This document shows, one piece after another, positions 10,209 to 21,061 of a stretch of DNA of 64,000 nt (positions are counted from its first letter, which is position 1; each line of letters begins with the position of its first letter). Under the pieces are notes generated by a model, which saw only the letters and a program-made list of their open reading frames with translations, was not told the origin of the DNA and made no database searches. The translations under genes and the position numbers were made by a program. This stretch comes from Xenophilus sp. E41 (lineage in GTDB: Bacteria > Pseudomonadota > Gammaproteobacteria > Burkholderiales > Burkholderiaceae_C): positions 1-64,000 of the forward strand of contig NZ_QPIB01000009.1 in NCBI RefSeq assembly GCF_003671765.1, in the 5' to 3' direction.

Positions 10209-10330
10209 CGGGCAGCCGAACGCAGAGGGCGCAGAGGATTCGCAGAGGGCGCAGAAGAAGACAGAAGATTTTTTGGTATTTCTTCTGCGACCTCTGCGCA
10301 ACCTTCGCGTCCTCTGCGTTCGGCTGCCCG
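10209..10330. repeat. 122-bp palindromic repeat element, copy 1 (in gcl-hyi gap)
   Basis: The element is bounded by a perfect 20-bp inverted repeat, CGGGCAGCCGAACGCAGAGG at 10209-10228 and its complement at 10311-10330. Inside are repeated CGCAGAGG units on the left arm, complementary CCTCTGCG units on the right, and a central AGACAGAAGA followed by a T-rich stretch. A related element of the same length lies at 53269-53390. As RNA it would fold into a long imperfect hairpin between gcl and hyi. I see no transposase associated with it. Confidence 0.8.
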
Positions 10331-10339
10331 ATCCCGTAT

Positions 10340-12133
<1,794 letters not shown>

Positions 12134-12210
12134 GCACTTGTCTCCTTGAACATGGCCGCACTGTAGGAAAGCGGGGCCGGACGCAGAAGCGCCTTCCTCG
12201 CCATAAAAGC

Positions 12211-12227
12211 TATTCCCGGATGGAATA
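12211..12227. promoter_or_regulatory. Perfect 17-bp palindrome, likely LysR operator for gcl
   Basis: TATTCC-CGGAT-GGAATA is a perfect inverted repeat with a 5-nt centre in the gap between divergent gcl and lysR. It contains the T-N11-A spacing of LysR-type binding sites. It probably serves both autoregulation and control of the glyoxylate operon. Confidence 0.6.
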
Positions 12228-12263
12228 AGTGGCTACGATGCGGCCCTCGGACAAGGGGATGCG

Positions 12264-13181
12264 ATGGACCGGCTGCAGGCGATGGAGATGTTCGTGCGCG
12301 TGGTGGAGACCGGCAGCTTCTCGAAGGCCGCGCGGGAGTTCAACACCACGCAGCCCACCGTGACCAAGCAGGTCGCGGCCATCGAGGGCCGGCTGAAGGT
12401 GCGGCTGCTCAACCGCAACACGCGCGGCGTGAGCCTGACGGAGCCCGGCGCCCTGTACTACGACAAGTGCAAGGCGATCGTGCGCGAGGTCGAGGAGGCC
12501 GACAGCGTGGTGCGCCTGCGGCAGACCCAGGCGCAGGGGCTGCTGCGCATCGGCACCTCGGTGGCCTTCGGCCGGCGCGTCGCGGTGCCGCTGGCGCTGG
12601 CCTTCATGAAGCGGCATCCCCAGGTGCAGGTGGACCTGAGCTTCGAGGACCGTTATGTCGACCTGGTGGCACAGGGCATCGACGTCGCGATCCGCATGGG
12701 CAAGCTGGCCGATTCGTCGCTGGGGGCACGTTTTCTCGGCACCAACCCGTGGGTGATGGTGGCGTCGCCGGCCTACCTGCGCCGCGCCGGTGCGCCGCGC
12801 CGCGCGCAGGACCTGAGCGCCCACACGGCGCTGATCTACAGCAGCGTGGTCGGCGACGACGTGTGGCGGCTGCGCACGCCGCGGGGCGAGGCGGTCAGCG
12901 TGCCGGTGACCGGGCGCCTGCGGTCCAACAACCTGTCGGCCGTGCTGGCCGCGGCGCGCGACGGCATGGGCATTGCGCTGATGCCGCGCTACGTGGCCAG
13001 CGATTCGCTGGCCCACGGCAAGCTGCTCGAGGTGCTGCCCGACCATCCGCTGCCGGAGCAGGAGATCCATGCCGTGTTCCCGTCGCCCAAGCTCGTGCCG
13101 GGCAAGGTGTCTAGCTTCGTGGCCTTCCTGCAGGGCCACTTCGGCGAGGGCTGGTGGGCAGGCGAGGGGCCCGGCTTGTAG
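12264..13181 (+). CDS. LysR-family regulator, probably of the glyoxylate operon
   Basis: This 305-residue protein has the LysR winged helix at residues 1-60 (RLQAMEMFVRVVETGSFSKAA, with TQPTVTKQVAAIEGRLKVRLL as recognition region, given here in two adjoining pieces) and an effector-binding domain to about residue 290. It is of the PBP2_CrgA-like subgroup by the start of the second domain (LLRIGTSVAFGRRVAVPLAL). It diverges from gcl, with the palindrome at 12211 between them. It probably senses a metabolite of glyoxylate or allantoin degradation; the inducer is not visible from sequence. It converges on the lipoprotein gene with a 17-nt gap. Confidence 0.85.
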   Translation: MDRLQAMEMFVRVVETGSFSKAAREFNTTQPTVTKQVAAIEGRLKVRLLNRNTRGVSLTEPGALYYDKCKAIVREVEEADSVVRLRQTQAQGLLRIGTSVAFGRRVAVPLALAFMKRHPQVQVDLSFEDRYVDLVAQGIDVAIRMGKLADSSLGARFLGTNPWVMVASPAYLRRAGAPRRAQDLSAHTALIYSSVVGDDVWRLRTPRGEAVSVPVTGRLRSNNLSAVLAAARDGMGIALMPRYVASDSLAHGKLLEVLPDHPLPEQEIHAVFPSPKLVPGKVSSFVAFLQGHFGEGWWAGEGPGL

Positions 13182-13198
13182 TGCCCACGTCCAGAAAC

Positions 13199-14440
13199 TT
13201 AGCGGGGTAGCTTGAGATTTGAGCCTTCGAGCTTGGCCTGATCGCTGCGCAGGCGCTGCACGTTGGCCTGCTTGGCCTGGGTGTGACTGAAGTCCACGCC
13301 GCGGTTGATGGTGTTGCCGCTGATCTCCAACTGGCCAATGCGGCTGTTGCTCACGTCCAGCGAGCCGATCTCGTTGCCTTGGAGTTGCAGATGCTGCGTT
13401 TCTAGCCACGAGGCATCGATCCGGGGCAGCCGGCTGTTACGGATGATGGCCATCTTGTTGCGGGGCGTAGCGCTCCACTCGTTGGCTCCCAGCGCGCGGC
13501 CCTCTCCCACCCCCACCAGATCTTGCAGGCCGCTGGCGAATTGGACGTTGTCGATGAGGAAGGTTTCGCTGGCAGCGATGGCTGTATCGAACACAGGCTT
13601 TCCTTGCTCTGCCGGACCATAAATCTGGCTGTCCTTGAGCGTGAAGTTGCGCGATGCGAAGCCCGCTTTGAGCGCCCCGCCCTTGACCCGCTCAATCACC
13701 ACATCCCCCTTCACCGTGGCTCCCGTCAGATCCAGCAAGTCGAGTTGGGTGTCGCGGATGGTGAGGGAGGCCAACCGTGCCGGGTGCATTCGAAACTCTC
13801 CAAGAAGCTTGCTGCCCTCGATCACGACAGGTGCTCCGTCTTCGCTGTGCAGACCCGGCCCACAAGTTATGTCTTCGAACTCACAGCCTCGAATCTCCAG
13901 TCGGGTTTCGGCCGCAATATCGAACCATTTCGCCTTGCAGTTAACGAATACAGCTTCGCCATATGCGCCGACAGAACCTTGCTGATTCCTGTCGCTGGTT
14001 TCGCCAATGAACCGACATTCCTCGAAAAAAACTTCCTTGCTCCCGACGTTGCCGCCCCAATTGGACGCGCCACCAGAGAGGCACTTGTAGAAGCGAACCT
14101 TGTTCATCGCCCCGAAGTCGTGGATGCCCAAGATCTTGCAGCTCTCGAACGCGCAGTTCTCCATCGCCGTGAGCTTGATCTCGTAGCCACCCGCGAAGTC
14201 GCAGTTCACGAACCGGATGTTCTTCCAGGTCAGGTATTTGAAGTCCACCCCACTGAACAGTGCATCCTTGATGACCAGTTGCGCGTCCCGAGTCTCTTTG
14301 GTTCGCAGTTCGGGGTCTTTGAGGTACGTGTAGGGCTTGCCGAAAGATTTGATGTTGGTTTTGCTCATGCTGCATCCGGTGCTCAGTGCCCAAGGGGTTA
14401 CTAGGATGAAAGCCTTTTGGAGTAGCCGTCGACGCCTCAT
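13199..14440 (-). CDS. Lipoprotein with pentapeptide-like right-handed beta-helix
   Basis: I do not recognise this 413-residue protein by name. It begins with a basic N-terminus and a hydrophobic core leading to ALSTGC, a lipobox that predicts lipid anchoring at Cys23. The mature part consists of short, irregular repeats with regularly spaced Phe, Cys, Leu and Asn (for example FVNCDFAG, FESCKILG, FYKCLSGG, FEECRFIG), which suggests a parallel beta-helix related to pentapeptide-repeat proteins. It follows the metallophosphoesterase by 4 nt, so the two are one operon. The DNA is visibly less G+C-rich than its neighbours, suggesting acquisition. A role as partner or periplasmic immunity protein of the enzyme is only an inference. 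Confidence 0.7.
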   Translation of the reverse strand: MRRRRLLQKAFILVTPWALSTGCSMSKTNIKSFGKPYTYLKDPELRTKETRDAQLVIKDALFSGVDFKYLTWKNIRFVNCDFAGGYEIKLTAMENCAFESCKILGIHDFGAMNKVRFYKCLSGGASNWGGNVGSKEVFFEECRFIGETSDRNQQGSVGAYGEAVFVNCKAKWFDIAAETRLEIRGCEFEDITCGPGLHSEDGAPVVIEGSKLLGEFRMHPARLASLTIRDTQLDLLDLTGATVKGDVVIERVKGGALKAGFASRNFTLKDSQIYGPAEQGKPVFDTAIAASETFLIDNVQFASGLQDLVGVGEGRALGANEWSATPRNKMAIIRNSRLPRIDASWLETQHLQLQGNEIGSLDVSNSRIGQLEISGNTINRGVDFSHTQAKQANVQRLRSDQAKLEGSNLKLPR

Positions 14441-14444
14441 TTTT

Positions 14445-17400
14445 TTAGCCGTACGGCCGGATGACTTCTTTTGCCTTCGGATACTTGTTCCCGGTCTTAG
14501 TCGGCGTGTCACCCCAGGTGACTTGCAACCAATCCCAATCGGGCACCTCGCCCCGCTCTTTTGCAGGCCGTCCGAAGTGCCACACCGCCTGGGTCGGATG
14601 GGCCGCATCCGACTTGTCCATGCTCCAGCCCCCCAGGTCCACATTGCCGTCGATCAGCGCGATGTCCAGCGGGAACACCCAGGGGTCCTTGTCGTACAGC
14701 ATGTCCTTGCCCCAGTCTTCGCCAGCGGCGGTGGCAGCAGGCGCCTTGAGCGCCACTTCGCAGAACACCTGCGGCAACCGGCGACTCAGCGTCACGTGGG
14801 CCGTGTGGGGGTGCGTGTCGATCATCGACTTCGGGCTCCAGACCAGCACCGGCTCGGTGCCGGCGCGCGCATTGCTGGCATTCATCAACCGCGCCAACGT
14901 GGCACGGTCGGCATCGCTGAACTTGAGCTTGCTGCCGTCGCGGGCAGGCGTGAGGCGGTGCCAATGCTTGATGGCGCCTGCCCCTCGTGTGCTGTTCTTC
15001 TCGCCCGCCACCTCAAACACCCACAACGCGATGTCGCCGAGGCAGCCGAGCTTGCTCACCTGCTCGCTCAGCACCAGTTCCACCTCGCCCGTTCTGGCGA
15101 AGTACCCCGGCTTGAAGCGCAGCGGCGGCGCAATGCGGCCTTCGGGCCCCTCACCTCCCTTGTCCTCGATCCCGCTCATCACATGCAGGTAGTCCAGCGC
15201 CACACACAGGCGCGGCCTCTCGTTGAAGCCCTTGCCGTCTTCGACGTGGCTGCGCTCGGTCTTGACCTGCGTGATTCTTCCCCTCGCCGGCTCCAGCAGA
15301 TTGCCCGCAGGCGCACGCCCGGTCCACGCGCTCAGCTCGCCATCCAAGTTCTGGTAGCCGATGCCGCCCCCCGCACTGACGACCACAAAGGCGGTGGTCT
15401 TGTCCTTGGGCACCGTCTGCGCGCCATGGATGCCGGGGTCCTTGGCACCGATCACGTCCAACGGCCGGCCCGCATACACCGGCCGGCCCGAGGACGCTAC
15501 GGCCACCTGCCGGGGCTGCCCCCAGCGCAGCGTGTACACGCCCGAGCGGTGGCTGTGGCCCGACAGGTGCCAGTCCACCGGGCTTGCCACCACGCCCAAG
15601 CCAGGGATGCAGGTGTGTTCCTCCAGGTAGGTTTTCTGGTTGCGCTCGCACGTGCCTACGTTCAGGTGGTTGAAGGCCGGCAGCGCCCCCGGTGCACCGC
15701 TGGCGCTGTCGCTGGGGTACAGCCGCGCCTGGTCGGGCGCCTTAGTCACCAGGCTGTACGCCTGCGGTTCGTCGAAGCTGATGACTGTGAAGTGACTGGC
15801 TACCGTGAGGCTGGCGTTGCTGCCGTTTTGCTTGTAACGCCTGGCCTGCGTCACCAGCTTGAGTTGGTCGGCACTGAAGGACTCGGTCGCACGCGGCAGA
15901 ATGCCCGCGCCCTGGCGGTCCGCGCCGATCTTGCTCAGGGCCTTGCTGTCCCACAGGTTCTTGAAGTTTTCATCCACGCCCCAGCCTAAAGCGGCGATCA
16001 CCTGGCTGGCACCTGCACCGCCGGCCTGGCTGCTGTCGGCGCCATAGGCATAGACCACGTCGGCCAGCGGGGTGAAGAGCGCGTAGAACCAATCGAACTG
16101 CCCGCCATCGAAGTTGTAGCCGGTCAGGGCCTGGCCGTAGGTGGGGCCATAGGCCAAACAGGCCTCGTAGATGGTCATGTTGTGGTCGCGGCTCATGCCT
16201 TCATTCGCCTTGCCACGAGTCCATGCGCTGGCGGCTTCAAGTTGCTTCTTGTGCTCGGGCAGGGCGTTCTCGCCCCACGCACGCAGACCGCCGCCCGTAA
16301 GGATGCCCGGCACGGTGCCCTTGAGCACCGTGTCCAAGGGGCCGCCCACTGTGTCCGAAAGCTTGCGCCCATCGGCAGCAGCCTCCAGCACGCCCAGCTT
16401 GAAGGCCCAGTTGCCCATGTCCCCCGCCTCCACCCGCGCGCTGATGCCATAAGGCACCTGATACGCCTCATGGTTGCCGCTGGTCATGATGACGGGCAGT
16501 TTGTGCTTGCGGTACATCTCGCGAACCAGGCTGAACACGAGCATGTCGTCTAGGCCGCGCGGGTACAGGTCTTTGCCCTTGACCGGATCGAACACATTGG
16601 CCAGCAGGTTGAATTTCTTCCACTGCTCGCCGATGCCCACGCGGGTGTTGTTGGACACGCTGGACATGAACTGAGCCGGGTTGGCGTTGCGGTTGTAGTC
16701 GATCAGGTCGCCGGTGAGCAGCACGGCATCCACGCGCTCAGAGCCGCCTTCCTGGCCGGCCATCTTCTCGAACAGGGCCTTGAGCGATTCGAAGGCATTG
16801 CACACCTTGCCGCCGACCGCCTTGTTCCAAGGGGCCTGTGCGGCGTCGGCGTCTTCCAGCACCTTGGCGGGCGATTGCGCCAGCGCGTTGTGGCGCGCGC
16901 TCACGTGCACGTCGCTCAGGTGGCCCAGCTTGAGGACGGGCTGGCCCATGCGCTTGACGGGGTGCCAGCTCTTGAGCAACGTGCGGATGTTGCGCTGCTG
17001 GCCTGGCGAGGCCCAGGAAAACGCGCTGCCCGGCTCGGGGATCTTGAATTCGTAGAACTTGTCGAAATGCCAAGGGTCGCGCTTCTTCTGCTTCTGCAGA
17101 AAGCGAACGATGGCGAGGTCCTGCGGCTCGGCGTACTTGACGTCCCTGAAGCCTTCCAACTCCCGATCGGCCTTGCTCAGCCGCACCATCCAGGCCAGGT
17201 TGCTCATGCTGCCGGGTGCCTGGAGATCGGCGAAGGGCGGCGCCGACAGGTCCAGCTCGATTTCGTAGACGTCCTGCACAGAGGTGTAGATCTGCGCGGC
17301 GGCCGGCGCGACGGTGGCAAAGGGGCGGCCATGCCGGTCCGAGATGAGCGCACCCGGCCCGAACTCGCCCACGCGCCAGCCTTTGATGTGTGCCTTGGCC

Positions 17401-17723
17401 TGCGCGCAGGCCTTGCCGTCACCGAAGAGGGTGCCGGTCTCGGTGCAGCCGTCGGCTTGGTTCGCCTCCTTCTTGTCGTCGATGCCGGTCACGCGCATGT
17501 GCTGGTCCACCAGCCTGTACATGTTGACGGCCTCCTCGCGCAACGGCTGGCCGGCCACCTTGGCGCGCATGCTGCTCGGTGCGGCGATGAAGATGCTGGC
17601 CTTTTGCTGCCCCGGCGCCAGCAGCAGCGGGCTGCCCAGGTTGGGGAACAGGATGATGGCCTGCTCTTCGAGCAGGGGCGCCTCCGTGCAATCGCAAACG
17701 CCTCCTTTGGGGTGGTAGGGCAT
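14445..17723 (-). CDS. Large metallophosphoesterase-domain protein (1092 aa)
   Basis: This 1092-residue protein has a calcineurin-like metallophosphoesterase domain spread over residues 265-730. All canonical motifs are visible: GHLSDVHVS (Asp271, His273), TGDLIDYN (Asp339), SGNHEAY (Asn417, His418), a lone His in VASHFTV and SGHSHRSG (His723, His725). Residues 1-250 and 750-1092 have no domain I recognise; the N-terminus has GGVCDC but no signal peptide or membrane segment. Strong GGAGGA spacing before the ATG fixes the start. It is the first gene of a pair with the beta-helix lipoprotein. The substrate could be phosphodiester, phospholipid or nucleotide. Size and partner are unusual; see findings. 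Confidence 0.8.
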   Translation of the reverse strand: MPYHPKGGVCDCTEAPLLEEQAIILFPNLGSPLLLAPGQQKASIFIAAPSSMRAKVAGQPLREEAVNMYRLVDQHMRVTGIDDKKEANQADGCTETGTLFGDGKACAQAKAHIKGWRVGEFGPGALISDRHGRPFATVAPAAAQIYTSVQDVYEIELDLSAPPFADLQAPGSMSNLAWMVRLSKADRELEGFRDVKYAEPQDLAIVRFLQKQKKRDPWHFDKFYEFKIPEPGSAFSWASPGQQRNIRTLLKSWHPVKRMGQPVLKLGHLSDVHVSARHNALAQSPAKVLEDADAAQAPWNKAVGGKVCNAFESLKALFEKMAGQEGGSERVDAVLLTGDLIDYNRNANPAQFMSSVSNNTRVGIGEQWKKFNLLANVFDPVKGKDLYPRGLDDMLVFSLVREMYRKHKLPVIMTSGNHEAYQVPYGISARVEAGDMGNWAFKLGVLEAAADGRKLSDTVGGPLDTVLKGTVPGILTGGGLRAWGENALPEHKKQLEAASAWTRGKANEGMSRDHNMTIYEACLAYGPTYGQALTGYNFDGGQFDWFYALFTPLADVVYAYGADSSQAGGAGASQVIAALGWGVDENFKNLWDSKALSKIGADRQGAGILPRATESFSADQLKLVTQARRYKQNGSNASLTVASHFTVISFDEPQAYSLVTKAPDQARLYPSDSASGAPGALPAFNHLNVGTCERNQKTYLEEHTCIPGLGVVASPVDWHLSGHSHRSGVYTLRWGQPRQVAVASSGRPVYAGRPLDVIGAKDPGIHGAQTVPKDKTTAFVVVSAGGGIGYQNLDGELSAWTGRAPAGNLLEPARGRITQVKTERSHVEDGKGFNERPRLCVALDYLHVMSGIEDKGGEGPEGRIAPPLRFKPGYFARTGEVELVLSEQVSKLGCLGDIALWVFEVAGEKNSTRGAGAIKHWHRLTPARDGSKLKFSDADRATLARLMNASNARAGTEPVLVWSPKSMIDTHPHTAHVTLSRRLPQVFCEVALKAPAATAAGEDWGKDMLYDKDPWVFPLDIALIDGNVDLGGWSMDKSDAAHPTQAVWHFGRPAKERGEVPDWDWLQVTWGDTPTKTGNKYPKAKEVIRPYG

Positions 17724-17902
17724 GGTTTCCTCCTGAATCTTCTTATGGCAGCCGATGCCAGCCTTGTAGGGCGCGGACGGCTGCGTGCATTATGTGCGTC
17801 GGTCCGGCAACTATCAGCGGACCTGGCAAGGCTGACGCTGTTTGTGGCAGCCTTCGAACCTTTCTCGACAACGCACGCGGGCCTGTGCCGCTGGAGCGCC
17901 GC

Positions 17903-18976
17903 TTAAGGCGACGGTGGCGCGTTGCCGTCTTCTTCGTTCGAGGCGGCGTACAGGCTCCACACGGCCATGAAGAGCGCGGCGATCACCGGCCCGATGACGA
18001 AGCCGTTGATGCCGAAGAGCGCCATGCCGCCGATGGTGGAGATCAGCACGATGTAATCGGGCATCTGCGTGTCCTTGCCCACCAGCAGCGGGCGCAGGAG
18101 GTTGTCGACCAGGCCGATCACGAACACGCCGACGAAGATCAGCACCAGCCCCTTCCAGATCACGCCGGTGGCCAGGAACCAGACCGCGACCGGGGCCCAG
18201 ATGAGTGCGGCGCCGACGGCGGGCAGCAGCGACAGGAACGCCATCACCACGCCCCACAGCAGGGCGCCCTGCACCCCCAGGAACGCGAACGCCATCCCGC
18301 CGAGCAGGCCCTGGGCGGCGGCCACGGCCACGTTGCCCTTGATGGTCGCGCGGATCACGGTGGTGAACTTGTTGAGCAGGTAGTGCGTGTGCGGCCTGGC
18401 CAGCGGCAGCGCGTTGCGGATGGTCTTCGACAGGTCGCTGCCGTCGCGCAGCAGGAAGAACAGCAGGTAGAGCATCACGAAGAAGCTCACGATGAAATCG
18501 AAGGTGTTCTGCCCGATCGACAGCGCCTGCTGCCCGATCGCCTGGCTGGCCTGGGCGGCCCCGGTCGAGAGCTTGGCCAGCATGGCTTCCATGTTGCCCA
18601 GGCCGAAGCGGTCGAGCAGGCCGAGCAGCCATTGGGGCAGCGCGTTGACGACCTGCTGGAAGTAGGCCGCGAAATTGATGTCGCCCGAGCGCACGCGCTG
18701 CGCGACCTCGGCCACGTCCTGCACCAGCGAGGCGGTGATCATGATCAGCGGCAGGATCACGATCACCAGCACGATGCCCAGCGTGGCCAGGGCGGCCAGG
18801 GTGCGGCGCTTGCCCATCTTGCCCAGGAACCAGCGGTACAGCGGCGTGAACAGGATCGCCAGCGCCATGCCCCAGAACACTGCGCCGAAGAAGGGCATCA
18901 GGATCCAGCAGAAGGCCGCGGTGACGGCGAAGAGCAGGGCGAGGAACACGCCGCGCTGGAGCGAGGGGGAATTCAT
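17903..18976 (-). CDS. AI-2E family transporter (PerM/TqsA-like membrane protein)
   Basis: This 357-residue inner-membrane protein has about eight hydrophobic segments, the first two at residues 9-45, and the family-typical C-terminal signature VFVIGLVDNLLRPLLVGKD followed by a long hydrophobic hairpin. AI-2E (UPF0118) proteins include exporters of autoinducer-2 and Na+/H+ antiporters; the actual substrate is uncertain for most members. The ATG is placed just before the first membrane segment. It appears monocistronic, 39 nt downstream of the GntR gene on the same strand. Confidence 0.88.
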   Translation of the reverse strand: MNSPSLQRGVFLALLFAVTAAFCWILMPFFGAVFWGMALAILFTPLYRWFLGKMGKRRTLAALATLGIVLVIVILPLIMITASLVQDVAEVAQRVRSGDINFAAYFQQVVNALPQWLLGLLDRFGLGNMEAMLAKLSTGAAQASQAIGQQALSIGQNTFDFIVSFFVMLYLLFFLLRDGSDLSKTIRNALPLARPHTHYLLNKFTTVIRATIKGNVAVAAAQGLLGGMAFAFLGVQGALLWGVVMAFLSLLPAVGAALIWAPVAVWFLATGVIWKGLVLIFVGVFVIGLVDNLLRPLLVGKDTQMPDYIVLISTIGGMALFGINGFVIGPVIAALFMAVWSLYAASNEEDGNAPPSP

Positions 18977-19015
18977 GGTGGGCCGAATGTAGCCGAGGCC
19001 CCGGTCGCCCTCTCG

Positions 19016-19711
19016 TCAGCGGACGCGCCGGGGCAGGGCAATCGGCGCGAGGGTGGACCGCAGCCGCGTCGCCGGCTCCGGCGACGGGAGTTCGGTCTGC
19101 AGGGCTTGCTCGACATGGCCGATGTGGTCGAGCATGAGCGTCCGCGCCCGTGGAATGTCGCCGGCTTCCAGTGCGCCGACGATGGCGGCATGCTCCGCGC
19201 ACGACGCGCCCGCCTCGTGGCGCGACTGGTAGAGGGTGGCGGCAAGCGTGGTGCGGGCGGTGAGGTCGCGCAGCACGTCGCACAGCAGGCGGTGCCCCAT
19301 CTGCTCGGCGAGACAGACGTGGAAGTCGGCCAGCAGGAAGGCCCGGGTCGCGGCATCGGCGCCCTCGATCGCCCGTTGCTCGTCGGCGATGTGGGTGCGC
19401 AGTGCCCGGATGACCTTGGCCAGGGGGCGGCCGGCCTCGGCCAGGATGCCGGCCTCGACGATGCGCCGGGCCGAGAAGGCGTCGCGCGCCTCCTCGGCCG
19501 AAGGCTGAACGACGAACCAGCCGCGCTTGGCCTGCACCTCGACAAAGCCCCGCGCCTGCAGCTGCATCAGCGCCTCACGCACCATGGTGCGGCTGACGCC
19601 GAAGAGGTCGGCCAGGTCCTGCTCGCCCAGGCGCTCGCCGGGCGCGAGCTTCTGGGCGAGGATGGACTCGACGACGCGCTCGGCGATCGAGGTGGGGCTG
19701 ATGTCGGGCAT
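19016..19711 (-). CDS. GntR-family (FCD) regulator, probably of dctA
   Basis: This 231-residue protein has an N-terminal GntR winged helix (SIAERVVESILAQKLAPGER and GVSRTMVREALMQLQARGFV) and a C-terminal all-helical FCD domain with conserved metal-ligand histidines (ADFHVCLAEQMGHR, DHIGHVEQ). FCD regulators sense small carboxylic acids. The start lies 4 nt after the dctA stop, so regulator and transporter share a transcript and the regulator probably represses it. Two tandem palindromes upstream of dctA are the obvious operators. The chosen start gives a normal family N-terminus. Confidence 0.87.
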   Translation of the reverse strand: MPDISPTSIAERVVESILAQKLAPGERLGEQDLADLFGVSRTMVREALMQLQARGFVEVQAKRGWFVVQPSAEEARDAFSARRIVEAGILAEAGRPLAKVIRALRTHIADEQRAIEGADAATRAFLLADFHVCLAEQMGHRLLCDVLRDLTARTTLAATLYQSRHEAGASCAEHAAIVGALEAGDIPRARTLMLDHIGHVEQALQTELPSPEPATRLRSTLAPIALPRRVR

Positions 19712-19715
19712 GGCC

Positions 19716-21041
19716 TCAGTGTGCCGCAGCCGCGGGGTCGGGCAGGGGCAGCTCCGCTTCGGGTGCGTCCTCCAGCGGGGGCAGGCGGCCGTCGAGCGCG
19801 GCATGGGCCTGCTCGCGGTCGATGTCGCCCTCCCAGGCCGCGATGGCCACCGTGGCGACGCAGTTGCCGACCAGATTGCCCAGGGCGCGCGCGATGCCCA
19901 TGAACCAGTCGACCGACAGCACCAGCACCAGGCCGATCGCCGGAATGGCCGGGATGGCGTGCAGCGTGGCGGCGAGCACGACGATGGCCGAGCCCGGCAC
20001 GCCGTGCGCGCCCTTGGAGGTCACGAGGGCGATGGCGAGGATGGTCAGCAGGTCGGCCGTCGACACCGGCGTGTTGGTGGCCTGCGCGATGAACACGGCG
20101 GCCAGCGTGATGTAGATCGAGAAGGCGTCGAGGTTGAAGGAGTAGCCGGTCGGGATCACCAGGCCCACGGTCGAGTCGCGCACGCCCATGCGGCGCAGCT
20201 TGGCCATGATCTGCGGCAGCACGCTGTCGGAGGAGGTGGTCGCGAACACCACCATCAGCTCTTCGCGCAGGTAGCGCAGCAGCTTCCACAACGAGAAGCC
20301 GGACAGGCGCATCACCAGCCCGAGCACCACGAAGACGAAGAAGAGCACCGCCCCGTAGAACAGCGCCACCAGCATGCCCAGCTGCTTGAGCGAGCCGACG
20401 CCGTAACGGCCGACCGTGAAGGCGATGGCACCCAGCACGCCCAGGGGCGCCAGCTTGATGAGGATGCCCATGATCTTGAACAGCACCAGCGAGGTGGCGT
20501 CGATCACCGCGGCGACCGGCCTGCCGCGCTCGCCCAGCAGCGTCAGCGCACAGCCGAAGAGCACCGCGAAGAGCAGCACCTGCAGCACGTCGCCGGTGGC
20601 GAAGGCGTTCACCACCGTGGTGGGAATCAGCTTCATCAGGAAGTCGACCGTGCCGCCGCTGGTCAGCTTGTCGGCATTCGACGCGTAGGCGCTCATGGCC
20701 GAAGCGTCGAGCGTGCGCGGATCGACGTTCATGCCGGTGCCGGGCTGGAACACGTGGCCCAGCAGCATCCCGAGCGCCAGCGCGACGGTGGTCAGCACCT
20801 CGAAGTAGATCAGCGCCTTGACGCCGACCCGCCCCACGCGCCTGAGGTCGCCCGCGCCGGCGATGCCGTGCACCACCACGCAGAAGACCAGCACGGGGAT
20901 GATCATCTTGATGAGCTTGATGAAGCCATCGCCCAGCGGCTTCAGCTTCACGGCGAAGTCGGGAAAGAACAGCCCGGCCACGACGCCGAGCACGAGGGCA
21001 ATGACGACCTGCCCGAACAGGGATCTGACGAATCGGACCAT
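19716..21041 (-). CDS. dctA: C4-dicarboxylate:cation symporter
   Basis: This 441-residue inner-membrane transporter aligns by eye with DctA along its length. Signatures are FVRSLFGQVVIALVLGV at the start, LGDGFIKLIKMIIPVLVF, the serine-rich reentrant motif VFATTSSDSVLPQ and the IPTGYSFNLDAFSIY substrate/cation motif. DctA takes up succinate, fumarate and malate with Na+ or H+. Canonical DctA reads NLDGTSIY at the last motif; here it is NLDAFSIY, so the preferred substrate may differ. A good AGGAG site precedes the ATG at 21041. It is co-transcribed with its GntR regulator. Confidence 0.85.
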   Translation of the reverse strand: MVRFVRSLFGQVVIALVLGVVAGLFFPDFAVKLKPLGDGFIKLIKMIIPVLVFCVVVHGIAGAGDLRRVGRVGVKALIYFEVLTTVALALGMLLGHVFQPGTGMNVDPRTLDASAMSAYASNADKLTSGGTVDFLMKLIPTTVVNAFATGDVLQVLLFAVLFGCALTLLGERGRPVAAVIDATSLVLFKIMGILIKLAPLGVLGAIAFTVGRYGVGSLKQLGMLVALFYGAVLFFVFVVLGLVMRLSGFSLWKLLRYLREELMVVFATTSSDSVLPQIMAKLRRMGVRDSTVGLVIPTGYSFNLDAFSIYITLAAVFIAQATNTPVSTADLLTILAIALVTSKGAHGVPGSAIVVLAATLHAIPAIPAIGLVLVLSVDWFMGIARALGNLVGNCVATVAIAAWEGDIDREQAHAALDGRLPPLEDAPEAELPLPDPAAAAH

Positions 21042-21061
21042 GGCGTGTCTCCTGGATGTTT

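Noticed and set aside
17792-19903. A 703-codon plus-strand frame opposite the AI-2E transporter and GntR genes
   Set aside because: Composition is Gln/His/Arg-rich shadow sequence and it covers two genes with clear motifs on the other strand.
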